From RGIG7300 sp045133915 (GTDB taxonomy: Bacteria > Bacillota > Clostridia > Oscillospirales > CAG-272): a stretch of 13,193 bases of DNA. Location: positions 1 to 13,193 of the forward strand of contig JBGUUX010000008.1 in assembly GCA_045133915.1 (NCBI GenBank). Direction: 5' to 3'. Every line of letters starts with the position of its first letter. Positions within the stretch are counted from its first letter, which is position 1. The notes beneath the pieces were generated by a model that saw only the letters and a program-made list of their open reading frames with translations, was not told the DNA's origin and made no database searches. Of the stretch, positions 4,970 to 12,019 are shown piece after piece. A program made the position numbers and the translations under genes.

Positions 4970-5934
4970 TAAAATATTCCTGCCGACTTAAGCAAAAATG
5001 ATGCAATAAAGGTAGTGAACGCAGACAAAAGCGTAGTCCATATAACAAGCTGTCCGGCCAGCTTAACGTCCCCATCCATCTCCTGCGCCATAGCCACGCT
5101 TGATACCGCAAGAGGCGTGGTGAAAACTGCGGTAAGTGCGGCAAAATGAGCTCCTGTAAACTCTCCCTTAAAGAGAAGATAAGCAGTACCTAAGCCAAGC
5201 ACGGGTACCATAAGACAGCGCATCATAACACCCCATATTATCTCACGGCGAAGCTCCTTGACGGTAGAAAACTCAAACTGCGCTCCAAGCACCAAAAGAG
5301 CCATGGGTGTGGCAAGGCTTGACATGTTACTTATAACCTTATATACAGGTGTAACGTCGCTTAATCTGAAGGAAATATAAGGTCGTAGGGTAAGCACGGC
5401 TATACCGAGAACGATGCTTATTATCAAGGGATTTTTAAGTATATCAAGTATTATCTTTTTAAAGCTGGGTTTACCCTCACGGTATACAGACAGACATATG
5501 ACCGCAAGAATATTGAACATTACAATAACCACAGCAGAAAGCACCGATGCTGCAGCCACGCCCTCATCACCAAAAAGAGACTCCGCCAAAGGAATTCCTA
5601 TAAGAGCATAGTTTGAACGAAACGCCGCCTGACACAGCACCCCTCTGCAGCTTCTGCTTTTTGTGGCTATTTTTACAATAGGAAATGCAACAAAAAACAG
5701 TGCCAACACTGCTATTACGGTGTAAATGATATAGTTTGGCTCTATGCTGCCTATATTCTCTATCTTGTAAACGTTAAGAAAGAGCATCGAGGGCAAAAAG
5801 ACACGGAAGCAAAGCTTGTTTGCCATTTTTGCAAATTCCGCATTCATAAAACCTATTCTTTTAAGCAGATAACCCAAAGCCACCGTCACAACTATTGGCA
5901 GAACGGCGTTAAGCGCAAAGATCAACGAATCCAT
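4969..5934 (-). CDS. AEC-family (auxin efflux carrier type) permease
   Basis: This 321-residue integral membrane protein is of the bile/arsenite/riboflavin transporter superfamily, AEC branch. Bacterial members move small carboxylates such as malate or malonate; here the substrate is unknown. About ten hydrophobic segments are seen in two five-helix halves, divided by the cytoplasmic stretch around YREGKPSFKK. Family-like features are the N-terminal VLPIVVTVALGYLLKRIGF, the half-helix region FRSNYALIGIPLAESLFGDEG, and its second-half counterpart TAVFTTPLAVSSVAMAQEM. The length is normal. The ATG at 5934 has CAGGAGA seven bases upstream and its own promoter (5963-5991), back to back with that of the zinc-ribbon gene. 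The stop codon runs into the last hairpin of the palindrome array. Confidence 0.88.
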   Translation of the reverse strand: MDSLIFALNAVLPIVVTVALGYLLKRIGFMNAEFAKMANKLCFRVFLPSMLFLNVYKIENIGSIEPNYIIYTVIAVLALFFVAFPIVKIATKSRSCRGVLCQAAFRSNYALIGIPLAESLFGDEGVAAASVLSAVVIVMFNILAVICLSVYREGKPSFKKIILDILKNPLIISIVLGIAVLTLRPYISFRLSDVTPVYKVISNMSSLATPMALLVLGAQFEFSTVKELRREIIWGVMMRCLMVPVLGLGTAYLLFKGEFTGAHFAALTAVFTTPLAVSSVAMAQEMDGDVKLAGQLVIWTTLLSAFTTFIASFLLKSAGIF

Positions 5935-5962
5935 ATTTTTCTCCTGTATATAACTTAAAAAT

Positions 5963-5991
5963 ATTTTACTACCGCTATGGGTTTATGTCAA
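5963..5991 (-). promoter_or_regulatory. Promoter of the AEC permease gene
   Basis: TTGACA (5986-5991), a 17-base spacer and TAAAAT (5963-5968) on the minus strand form a good promoter. Its -35 lies only seven bases from the -35 of the divergent plus-strand promoter, so the two may compete for RNA polymerase. Confidence 0.72.
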
Positions 5992-5998
5992 CCGAATA

Positions 5999-6028
5999 TT
6001 GACATTTCACTTAATTAAAGTGTATAAT
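5999..6028 (+). promoter_or_regulatory. Promoter of the zinc-ribbon membrane protein gene
   Basis: A consensus TTGACA (5999-6004) and a consensus TATAAT (6023-6028) are separated by 18 bases. A leader of about 27 bases precedes the AAAGGAG ribosome binding site and the ATG at 6062. Confidence 0.78.
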
Positions 6029-6061
6029 ATAACTACCAAATCAATAAAAGGAGACGTTATT

Positions 6062-6433
6062 ATGTTTTGTACTAACTGCGGAAATCCCGTTGACCCTACC
6101 ACCGGCGTGTGCGCTGGCTGCAACGCTCAGTATACGGTAAACCCTCAGCCTGTTCGTGCAGAGATCACCGAAAAAGATCTGCCCGAAAAGTTTAAGCCTA
6201 TGGGCGCATGGAGCTATTTCTGGCTCAGAGTTCTTTTTGGCGTTCCCGTAGTAGGATTTATCTTCCTTATCATCTTCAGCATCAGCGATGCCAACCGTAA
6301 CCGCCGCAGCTTTGCCCGCTCTCAGTGGTGCTCTCTGATTCTCGTAGCTATAGTTGCTGCAATAGTCAGCGCTATTGTTGCTTTTTTAGGCGTATCCTAC
6401 GCAGACGTAATATCAGAAGCAATGATGTATTGA
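6062..6433 (+). CDS. Small zinc-ribbon membrane protein
   Basis: This 123-residue protein begins with a rubredoxin-like zinc ribbon (C3-x2-C6 and C17-x2-C20; CTNCGNPVD then CAGC). A short linker and two transmembrane segments follow, at about 52-75 (YFWLRVLFGVPVVGFIFLII) and 91-113 (SLILVAIVAAIVSAIVAFLG), with a basic loop NRNRRSFARSQW between them. Proteins with this layout are common in Firmicutes as uncharacterised zinc-ribbon-domain membrane proteins, and no enzymatic function can be claimed. The start at 6062 is chosen because the protein opens directly on the zinc ribbon and AAAGGAG lies upstream; the frame extends further 5', but that part overlaps the promoter. It is transcribed alone, divergent from the AEC permease and convergent with the atp operon. 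Confidence 0.85.
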   Translation: MFCTNCGNPVDPTTGVCAGCNAQYTVNPQPVRAEITEKDLPEKFKPMGAWSYFWLRVLFGVPVVGFIFLIIFSISDANRNRRSFARSQWCSLILVAIVAAIVSAIVAFLGVSYADVISEAMMY

Positions 6434-6452
6434 TCTTATCGTTACATAAGAA

Positions 6453-6479
6453 AACAGATGCTCTTTACGAGCATCTGTT
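6453..6479 (+). terminator. Hairpin after the zinc-ribbon gene
   Basis: AACAGATGCTC (6453-6463) and GAGCATCTGTT (6469-6479) form an 11-bp perfect stem with a TTTAC loop 20 bases after the stop codon, preceded by an A-run. The 3' T-run is short, so termination strength is uncertain. Confidence 0.5.
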
Positions 6480-6752
6480 CAGCGTGTCGATAAACTTATC
6501 GGCACGCTGGCAGACTTCGAAAAAGGAAGGTAGGGTTCCACGAAAAGGGTCCGTAGGCGTACTAAGTACGGTAGTGACCCTTTTCGTGGGAAAGTGTGAA
6601 AAAGTGGTGTATACTCGACGTATACACCACTTTTGAGTACTTATCTAATCATATTTGAAGATATAATTAATATTACCTGTTTTCATGTCAGTTGGAGAGA
6701 TAACCCCTAAAAAACAACTATTCACACGTCCGACCGACTTTTTCGACAGTCT
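6480..6752. repeat. Non-coding palindrome cluster, possible MITE-like element
   Basis: The stretch between the zinc-ribbon gene and atpC holds three long hairpins in a row. 6480-6509 has a 14-bp stem with one G-T pair. 6538-6589 has perfect 14-base arms starting CCACGAAAAGGGTC, with a nested CGTAC-taa-GTACG. 6600-6634 has perfect 15-base arms around TCGAC. Imperfect inverted repeats bound most of it: CAGACTTCGAAAAAG from 6511 and, on the other strand, AGACTGTCGAAAAAG ending at 6752. The region 6640-6740 is AT-rich without visible structure. I see no open frame with a ribosome binding site. Confidence 0.55.
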
Positions 6753-6786
6753 AAAAGGTTGATTGAGTTTTCTCAATCAACCTTTT
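6753..6786 (-). terminator. Bidirectional terminator of the atp operon
   Basis: AAAAGGTTGATTGAG (6753-6767) pairs perfectly over 15 bp with CTCAATCAACCTTTT (6772-6786) around a TTTT loop. It reads as an intrinsic terminator in both directions. In the minus direction it contains the last codons and the stop of atpC. Confidence 0.8.
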
Positions 6787-7042
6787 CTGTTACTATAGTG
6801 ATCATATCATTTTCCACCGTGGCAAAACCGCCGTCTGTAATGCAGGAAAATATTTCTTTTCCCTCGAGATAAGCGGTCACGGGACCTCTGTCAAGGCAGA
6901 TAAGCGATTTTATATGACCCGCTCTTATTCCCATACTGCCGCCGCCACGACCCATAGTGTCGTCGCAAACGTTCAGGTGTACCGAGTCACATTCTACGGG
7001 CGGTCTCGTTCCGTCCTTTGAAACGATCTTAAGTGTCAGCAT
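6773..7042 (-). CDS. atpC: ATP synthase epsilon subunit, N-terminal domain only
   Basis: Epsilon sits on the gamma rotor foot and contacts the c ring. This protein has 89 residues against the usual 130-140. It matches the N-terminal beta-sandwich: MLTLKIVSKDG, VNLxV-type strands, then the GRGGGSMGIRAGHIKSL region corresponding to the usual GxxGxxPxHxxL, and the ITDGGFATVENDMITIVTE strands. It ends exactly where the C-terminal helical hairpin would begin. That hairpin inhibits ATP hydrolysis in many bacteria, so this enzyme should lack that brake. No helical-hairpin sequence is found downstream. The stop codon lies inside the operon terminator. The ATG follows the atpD stop by three bases, with AAGGGG in the atpD end as ribosome binding site. 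Confidence 0.9.
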   Translation of the reverse strand: MLTLKIVSKDGTRPPVECDSVHLNVCDDTMGRGGGSMGIRAGHIKSLICLDRGPVTAYLEGKEIFSCITDGGFATVENDMITIVTEKVD

Positions 7043-7045
7043 AGC

Positions 7046-8434
7046 TTACCCCTTGAACTTGCGGTAAACGTCGTCGATGGTACCGCTCATAAGGAAATAC
7101 TGCTCGGGGATATCGTCACACAGACCGCCAAGGATATCCTCTACGCTGGAAACAGTCTTATCAAGAGGCACGTATGCGCCCTTGTAGCCGGTAAAGCTCT
7201 CTGCTACGTGGAAGGGCTGGCTGAAGAATCGCTGAATACGTCTTGCACGGCGTACAAGGACCTTGTCCTCGTCGCTTAATTCCTCCATACCAAGGATAGC
7301 GATAATATCCTGAAGCTCGTTATACTTCTGAAGTATTCTCTGTACCTCTTTTGCCGCCTTATAGTGACGGTCTCCCACAAAGTCGGGAGTGAGCATACGG
7401 CTGGAGGACTCGAGGGGATCAACTGCGGGATAGATACCCAGCTCCACTATCTTTCTTGAAAGAACGGTGGTGGCATCAAGGTGAGAGAAGGTGGTAGCAG
7501 GCGCAGGGTCGGTAAGGTCGTCTGCAGGCACGTAAACCGCCTGAACAGATGTGATAGAACCGTTACCTGTAGAAACTATACGCTCCTGCAGCTTACCCAT
7601 CTCACTTGCAAGGGTGGGCTGATAACCAACCGCCGAGGGCATACGTCCGAGAAGTGCGGAGACCTCACTGCCTGCCTGGGTAAATCTGAAGATATTGTCA
7701 ATAAATAAAAGTGCATCCTTGTGGGAATATTCTCTAAAATATTCTGCCATGGTAAGACCTACAAGGGGAACACGAAGTCTTGCACCTGCGGTCTCGTTCA
7801 TCTGTCCGAACACAAGGGCGGTCTTGTCAAGAACGCCTGACTCAAGCATTTCGTTGTAAAGGTCGTTACCCTCACGTGAACGCTCGCCGACTCCTGCAAA
7901 GACAGAGTAACCGTCGTGCTCGTTTGCCACGTTGCGGATAAGCTCCATGATAAGCACGGTCTTACCAACACCCGCACCGCCAAAAAGACCTATCTTACCG
8001 CCGCGCACGTAGGGGGTCATAAGGTCTATGACCTTGATACCCGTCTCAAGAATATCCTCGGAAGCAACGATATCCGCAAATCGGGGAGCAGGATGATGTA
8101 TAGGCCAGTGATGCTGGGAACTTATAGGCTCTTTTTTGTCTATGGGTTCACCTGTAACGTTGACCATACGTCCAAGGGTCTCTTCACCTACGGCAATTGT
8201 TATGGGAGCTCCTGTATCGGTAGCCATAAGTCCGCGGGACATACCGTCGGTAGACTGCATGGAGATACATCTGACCTCACCGTTACCCAGGTGCTGAGAG
8301 ACCTCAAGTACAAATTTCTCGCCGTCGTGCTCAATGATAACGGCATTGAATATATCGGGTATTTCTGTCGGTTCAAACGCAATGTCTACTACAGGACCTG
8401 TAATGCGCTGTACCATACCTATAGAACCCTTCAT
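7046..8434 (-). CDS. atpD: ATP synthase beta subunit (catalytic)
   Basis: Beta carries the catalytic nucleotide sites of F1. At 462 residues the length is normal. Visible motifs are the Walker A GGAGVGKT (152-159), catalytic Glu in GVGERSREGNDL (E184), Walker B ALLFIDNIFRF (D246), the SALLGRMPSAVGYQPTLASEMG segment, and the torque-transmitting DELSEED equivalent EELSDED (384-390). All key residues are present, so it should be active. The ATG is preceded by GGAGG at an ideal distance. It is separated from atpG by a 122-base gap carrying a heptamer/hairpin repeat, the widest gap in the operon, while atpC follows at once. Confidence 0.98.
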   Translation of the reverse strand: MKGSIGMVQRITGPVVDIAFEPTEIPDIFNAVIIEHDGEKFVLEVSQHLGNGEVRCISMQSTDGMSRGLMATDTGAPITIAVGEETLGRMVNVTGEPIDKKEPISSQHHWPIHHPAPRFADIVASEDILETGIKVIDLMTPYVRGGKIGLFGGAGVGKTVLIMELIRNVANEHDGYSVFAGVGERSREGNDLYNEMLESGVLDKTALVFGQMNETAGARLRVPLVGLTMAEYFREYSHKDALLFIDNIFRFTQAGSEVSALLGRMPSAVGYQPTLASEMGKLQERIVSTGNGSITSVQAVYVPADDLTDPAPATTFSHLDATTVLSRKIVELGIYPAVDPLESSSRMLTPDFVGDRHYKAAKEVQRILQKYNELQDIIAILGMEELSDEDKVLVRRARRIQRFFSQPFHVAESFTGYKGAYVPLDKTVSSVEDILGGLCDDIPEQYFLMSGTIDDVYRKFKG

Positions 8435-8450
8435 AGGATTTCCTCCGGAA

Positions 8451-8556
8451 ATAGTGAAAAGTGAATAGTGAAAAGTGAATAGTTTTGGTGGAAAACTGTT
8501 GCTCTAGCAACAGTTTTCTTCCTTAATTCTGCATTCTGCACTCTGCATTCTGCATT
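8451..8556. repeat. Heptamer-hairpin-heptamer element between atpG and atpD
   Basis: Four and a half A(T/A)AGTGA heptamers (8451-8482) lie on one side. In the centre is a perfect 12-bp hairpin, GAAAACTGTTGC (8491-8502), loop TCTA, GCAACAGTTTTC (8507-8518). On the other side are four ATTCTGC-type heptamers (8526-8553). The two heptamer families differ in sequence but share the 7-base period. The element fills nearly the whole gap between two co-transcribed genes without encoding protein. Confidence 0.85.
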
Positions 8557-9378
8557 TTAAACGTCTGCCTCTGCAGACGTTTCTATAACGTCTGCGGTTA
8601 CTGCGCTTTGGCGGAGTCGGTTTATCTCGCCCTCCAGCTTTTCGCAGTATTCGGTTGCGGTATCAAAGGCGGAACGCATGGTCATAAGGGTTGCCGCCTG
8701 AGCACCGATGGCGCTCTCAAGCACAAGGGCGTATACCATAGAGCCAAAGACGGTCATTGCCGTCCTTGATATCACCGTATCGCGATCGGGAGCAAGAAGC
8801 AGAGCGTGATCCTCCTCGTCCGCTCTTTTTACCGAAAAGATCTCGGTATAAGAGGGCTTCTGGAGCATCATATTGACGTACCGCTGATATATAACAAGCA
8901 CTCTTGACACCTTACCCTCGCTTCGCCAAAGAGCGATATCGGAAAGGAGCATACCTGCCTCATCATAGGTAGGAACGTCATCGAAGATATATTCCTTTTG
9001 TATGGGAATATTCTTTTTGTTAAAGAAGCTCGCCGCCTTTTTGCCTACGGTAACAAGAATATAGTTATCCATATCACTGATACGTCCGTGGGCATAGTTA
9101 AGAAGCTCGGAGTTAAAGCTGCCGCACATTCCCTTATTTGCCGCCATCACCACCACAAGGGTAGGAGCGTCGGGGTCGGCTGCACTAAGAACGTTTACAA
9201 AGCTTGCTTCGTATTTGCTATAGATATTCTCACACTCTTTGCCGTAGGGAGAAAATGCGGAATATATGGAGTTAAGCTTTGAAAACTTGACGGTGGATAC
9301 CGTCTTCATAGCCTTTGTCAGCTTACGGGTGGAACGTATACCGCGAAGCTGCTTTTTAAGATTTTGGATAGCGGGCAT
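8557..9378 (-). CDS. atpG: ATP synthase gamma subunit (rotor shaft)
   Basis: Gamma is the central shaft coupling c-ring rotation to the catalytic sites. The 273-residue length is slightly short but normal. The N-terminal helix has the family signature (AIQNLKKQLRGIRSTRKLTKAMK). The Rossmann-like middle includes VVVMAANKGMCGSFNSEL, and the C-terminal helix has ESAIGAQAATLMTMRSAFDTA followed by INRLRQSAVT. The last residues (ETSAEADV) are encoded by a perfect palindrome (ACGTCTGC-ctct-GCAGACGT, 8561-8580), so the tail may derive from a repeat. The ATG lies two bases after the atpA-fusion stop, with a modest GGGTGAG ribosome binding site, suggesting translational coupling. Confidence 0.96.
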   Translation of the reverse strand: MPAIQNLKKQLRGIRSTRKLTKAMKTVSTVKFSKLNSIYSAFSPYGKECENIYSKYEASFVNVLSAADPDAPTLVVVMAANKGMCGSFNSELLNYAHGRISDMDNYILVTVGKKAASFFNKKNIPIQKEYIFDDVPTYDEAGMLLSDIALWRSEGKVSRVLVIYQRYVNMMLQKPSYTEIFSVKRADEEDHALLLAPDRDTVISRTAMTVFGSMVYALVLESAIGAQAATLMTMRSAFDTATEYCEKLEGEINRLRQSAVTADVIETSAEADV

Positions 9379-9380
9379 AT

Positions 9381-11591
9381 TTACTCACCCACTTTATAAC
9401 CGCCAAGGGCAAATCTCAAGGCAGAAAGAAGCTCGGCGTCTGCCTTTGCTCCCGTCTTGAGCTTAGCCGTAAGATCGGCATGCTCAGACTCAAACCAGGG
9501 GAACAAGCCCTTTTCGTAGCTGTCCATACGGTCAAGAGAAACGTCTGCCGCAAAGCCCTCGGAAACCGCAAAGAGCAGAAGCGCCTGCTGCCAGTCCTCT
9601 AAGGGCTGATATCTGTTCTGCTTAAGCGCCTCCATCAGTCTGGCACCCGAATCAAGGGTAGCGCGGGTAGTTTCGTCCACGTCAGAGCCAAGCTGAGTAA
9701 AGTCGGCAAGCTCACGGTACTGTGCAAGCTTGGTACGAAGGCTCGATGCCATCTGCTTCATAAGCTTGGTCTGTGCCGCACCGCCTACACGGGATACCGA
9801 AAGACCTACGTTGATAGCGGGTCGCTGTCCCTCGTGGAAAAGGTCGGACTCAAGGAATATCTGACCGTCGGTTATAGATATTACGTTTGTGGGGATGTAA
9901 GCGGAGATATCACCTGCAAGAGTCTCGATGATAGGCAGAGCGGTTATAGAACCGCCGCCAAGCTCGGGAGAGAGGTGAGCGCTTCGCTCAAGAAGTCTGG
10001 AATGAAGATAGAATATATCTCCGGGGTATGCCTCACGTCCTGAGGGACGGTGCAGAAGAAGTGAAAGCTCACGGTAAGCAACCGCATGCTTGGAGAGATC
10101 GTCGTAGATTATAAGCACGTCCTTGCCCGAATACATAAAGTATTCTGCCATAGCCGTACCTGCAAAGGGCGCAATATACTGTGTGGCGGCAGAGCCGGAA
10201 GCGGGTGCAGAAACGATGGTGGTATACTCCATTGCGCCGCACTTGGTAAGCTTATCCTTGATATCGGCAATGGTAGTGTCCTTCTGACCTATGGCAACGT
10301 AGATACAGATAACGTCCTTACCCTTTTGGTTGATGATAGCATCAACGGCAATGGCGCTCTTACCTGTCTGACGGTCACCTATAATAAGCTCACGCTGACC
10401 TCGGCCGATGGGAACAAGGGCGTCGATAGCCTTGATACCAGTATGCAGAGGTGTATCCACCGCCGCACGGTCAAGTATGCCGGGAGCCTTGCATTCAACC
10501 GGTCTTTTTTCGTTGTGGTAGATATAACCCTCACCGTCAACGGGATTTCCTATGGGGTCAACAACTCTGCCAAGCAGACCTTCGCCTACGGGAACCGAGG
10601 CAATTCTGCCAACACGTCTTACAGGGCTGCCGCTGTCGATATGCTCGTACTCGCCAAAGATAACGCAACCTATACGCTCGGGCTGGATATCAAGCACCAT
10701 ACCGCGCTCGCCGCAGTCAAACTCTACTACCTCGCCGTACATGATGTCGGCAAGACCGTCCATCCAGCAGATACCGTCGGATATCTGGATAACTCGGCCT
10801 AACTGATAGGTACGTATTTCGGAGGTGTGTATCCTTGCCTGACTTGCAAAAGCGGCGTAGACCTCCTCGTATTCATCCTCGCTTGTAACCGGCTCTCCCT
10901 TTACTCTGTCGTGATAGTGATATATCTCGTCAAGAACGGTACCGTCGTATACCGTATCACCTATACGGAGTCTGAGACCTCCGATAAGAGCCGGATCCTC
11001 ACGTACCCAAAGGGATATCTTGCCGTTGACCGCTAAAACAAGCTTGGTCGCGGCCTCATCTACCTTATTTACCAAAGCCTCGTCAAGCTTAAAAGCTGAG
11101 GTCAGGGTAACGTAAAGCACGTCGTGACGGCGAAGATATGACATATCTCCGGGGGTGAGCTTGATCATAGACAGTATCCTGTCTATCTGCTCGGACTCTT
11201 TTGCCCTCATAGCCGAAAGATAGGGCTCACGGGCAAAGACCTCTGCAACCGAGGTCCTGAGAGTTTCAAAAAATTTCTTTCTGGTCTTTTGGATCATCAG
11301 ACGGCGCATTTCCTTGCACTCGCGTTCACCAAAGTCGTGTATGTCTGCAAGCTTATCGTCAGTCTGTTTTTTTGCCGCGCTAAGCTCTGCCGCGTCCTCG
11401 GCAACGTCAGGCTCAAAGACAGGCTCTTTGAACACGGGGGCCTCCAGCTTGTCAAGCTCCTCGGCTTCATCAAGGTCGCGAAGTATCGCCTGACGGCGGT
11501 CTCTGAATCCTGCTATGATCTTTTTGCCGAAGAACAGAAGGATTATAGCCGCAAGTATCAGAAAGTTTATTATAACAAATTGGATCTTCAT
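9381..11591 (-). CDS. atpA: Fused ATP synthase b-like / delta C-terminal / alpha subunit
   Basis: One uninterrupted frame of 736 residues, against about 500 for alpha. Residues 4-22 form a b-like transmembrane helix (IIAAxILLFF-type) followed by charged DRRQAILRDLDEAEELDKL. A Pro-rich linker (51-63) and a charged helix (70-120) come next. Residues 157-226 match the delta/OSCP C-terminal domain: VTLTSAFKLDEALV, then EDPALIGGLRLRIGDTVYDGTV. Alpha starts near 240: GRVIQISDGICWMDGLADIMYGE, Walker A GDRQTGKS (405-412), GQKDTTIADI, ALPIIETLAGDISAYIPTNV, and the arginine finger R601 in SVSRVGG. The delta N-terminal domain, which normally binds the alpha N-terminus, is missing. No ATG, GTG or TTG start lies at the junction. 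It occupies the place of atpH plus atpA. Three alpha per F1 implies three anchors and three delta domains unless the protein is processed. Confidence 0.95.
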   Translation of the reverse strand: MKIQFVIINFLILAAIILLFFGKKIIAGFRDRRQAILRDLDEAEELDKLEAPVFKEPVFEPDVAEDAAELSAAKKQTDDKLADIHDFGERECKEMRRLMIQKTRKKFFETLRTSVAEVFAREPYLSAMRAKESEQIDRILSMIKLTPGDMSYLRRHDVLYVTLTSAFKLDEALVNKVDEAATKLVLAVNGKISLWVREDPALIGGLRLRIGDTVYDGTVLDEIYHYHDRVKGEPVTSEDEYEEVYAAFASQARIHTSEIRTYQLGRVIQISDGICWMDGLADIMYGEVVEFDCGERGMVLDIQPERIGCVIFGEYEHIDSGSPVRRVGRIASVPVGEGLLGRVVDPIGNPVDGEGYIYHNEKRPVECKAPGILDRAAVDTPLHTGIKAIDALVPIGRGQRELIIGDRQTGKSAIAVDAIINQKGKDVICIYVAIGQKDTTIADIKDKLTKCGAMEYTTIVSAPASGSAATQYIAPFAGTAMAEYFMYSGKDVLIIYDDLSKHAVAYRELSLLLHRPSGREAYPGDIFYLHSRLLERSAHLSPELGGGSITALPIIETLAGDISAYIPTNVISITDGQIFLESDLFHEGQRPAINVGLSVSRVGGAAQTKLMKQMASSLRTKLAQYRELADFTQLGSDVDETTRATLDSGARLMEALKQNRYQPLEDWQQALLLFAVSEGFAADVSLDRMDSYEKGLFPWFESEHADLTAKLKTGAKADAELLSALRFALGGYKVGE

Positions 11592-11594
11592 AGC

Positions 11595-12014
11595 TTATCC
11601 TTTTACGATCTTATCCGCAAGCATTACCGCCAGCTCCTCAGAGTGAGCACTTAACTTAGCAAGTATCTCCTTCTCTTCGGCTTCGGTACGCTCACGGGTG
11701 TCGTCTAACTTTTTAAGTCTGACCTCTTTTGCGGCTTCAATAGCCTTTTTGCGGTCAGAGGCGATATTTTCTACTCTTTCCTTGATGAGCTTTTTGTCGT
11801 TAGCCTTATGCTCTGCCTCTTTTGCGGCAAGCAGCTTTTCGTTTTCGGCTATAAGGCTCTCACGCTCTGTCTTTTTACCCTTTGCCGCTTCTATCTTTTC
11901 ACGGCGCTTGTCCATTACCGACAAAACAGGCTTAAAAAGCAGATTGTTGAGTATAAGCATGGCAAGGATAAAGCAGACTATCGTCCATATTGTGACAGAT
12001 ATCTGTATCGTCAT
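11595..12014 (-). CDS. atpF: ATP synthase b subunit (peripheral stalk)
   Basis: Subunit b anchors the stator in the membrane and runs up F1 as a coiled coil. The protein has 139 residues, shorter than the usual 155-170. It has an N-terminal transmembrane helix at about 7-27 (TIWTIVCFILAMLILNNLLF), the conserved KPV turn and MDKRREKI, then a long charged helix rich in Lys, Glu and Ala. Together with the b-like anchor of the following fused gene it could form a b/b' heterodimer. The ribosome binding site is poor (TAAGAG close to the ATG), and the start lies five bases beyond the atpE stop, so translation is probably coupled to atpE. The following gene begins three bases after the stop. Confidence 0.93.
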   Translation of the reverse strand: MTIQISVTIWTIVCFILAMLILNNLLFKPVLSVMDKRREKIEAAKGKKTERESLIAENEKLLAAKEAEHKANDKKLIKERVENIASDRKKAIEAAKEVRLKKLDDTRERTEAEEKEILAKLSAHSEELAVMLADKIVKG

Positions 12015-12019
12015 TGCTC

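Noticed and set aside
4790..4972. 60-residue plus-strand open frame across the palindrome array
   Set aside because: It has no ribosome binding site, its composition simply reflects the hairpin modules, and it overlaps the end of the AEC permease gene.
8491..8518. Intrinsic terminator between atpG and atpD
   Set aside because: The stem is strong, but the T-run is part of the stem and no separate U-tract follows. A full terminator here would cut off the essential beta gene, so it is listed as a repeat hairpin.
10086..10802. 238-codon plus-strand open frame
   Set aside because: It lies wholly antisense to the well-supported alpha domain. Long antisense frames here come from codon bias, and the translation resembles no family.
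9381..11591. Two separate genes (atpH and atpA) with an overlooked start at the alpha domain
   Set aside because: There is no ATG, GTG or TTG within range of the AGGAGGT at the junction and no stop between the domains, so the sequence as given encodes one chain.
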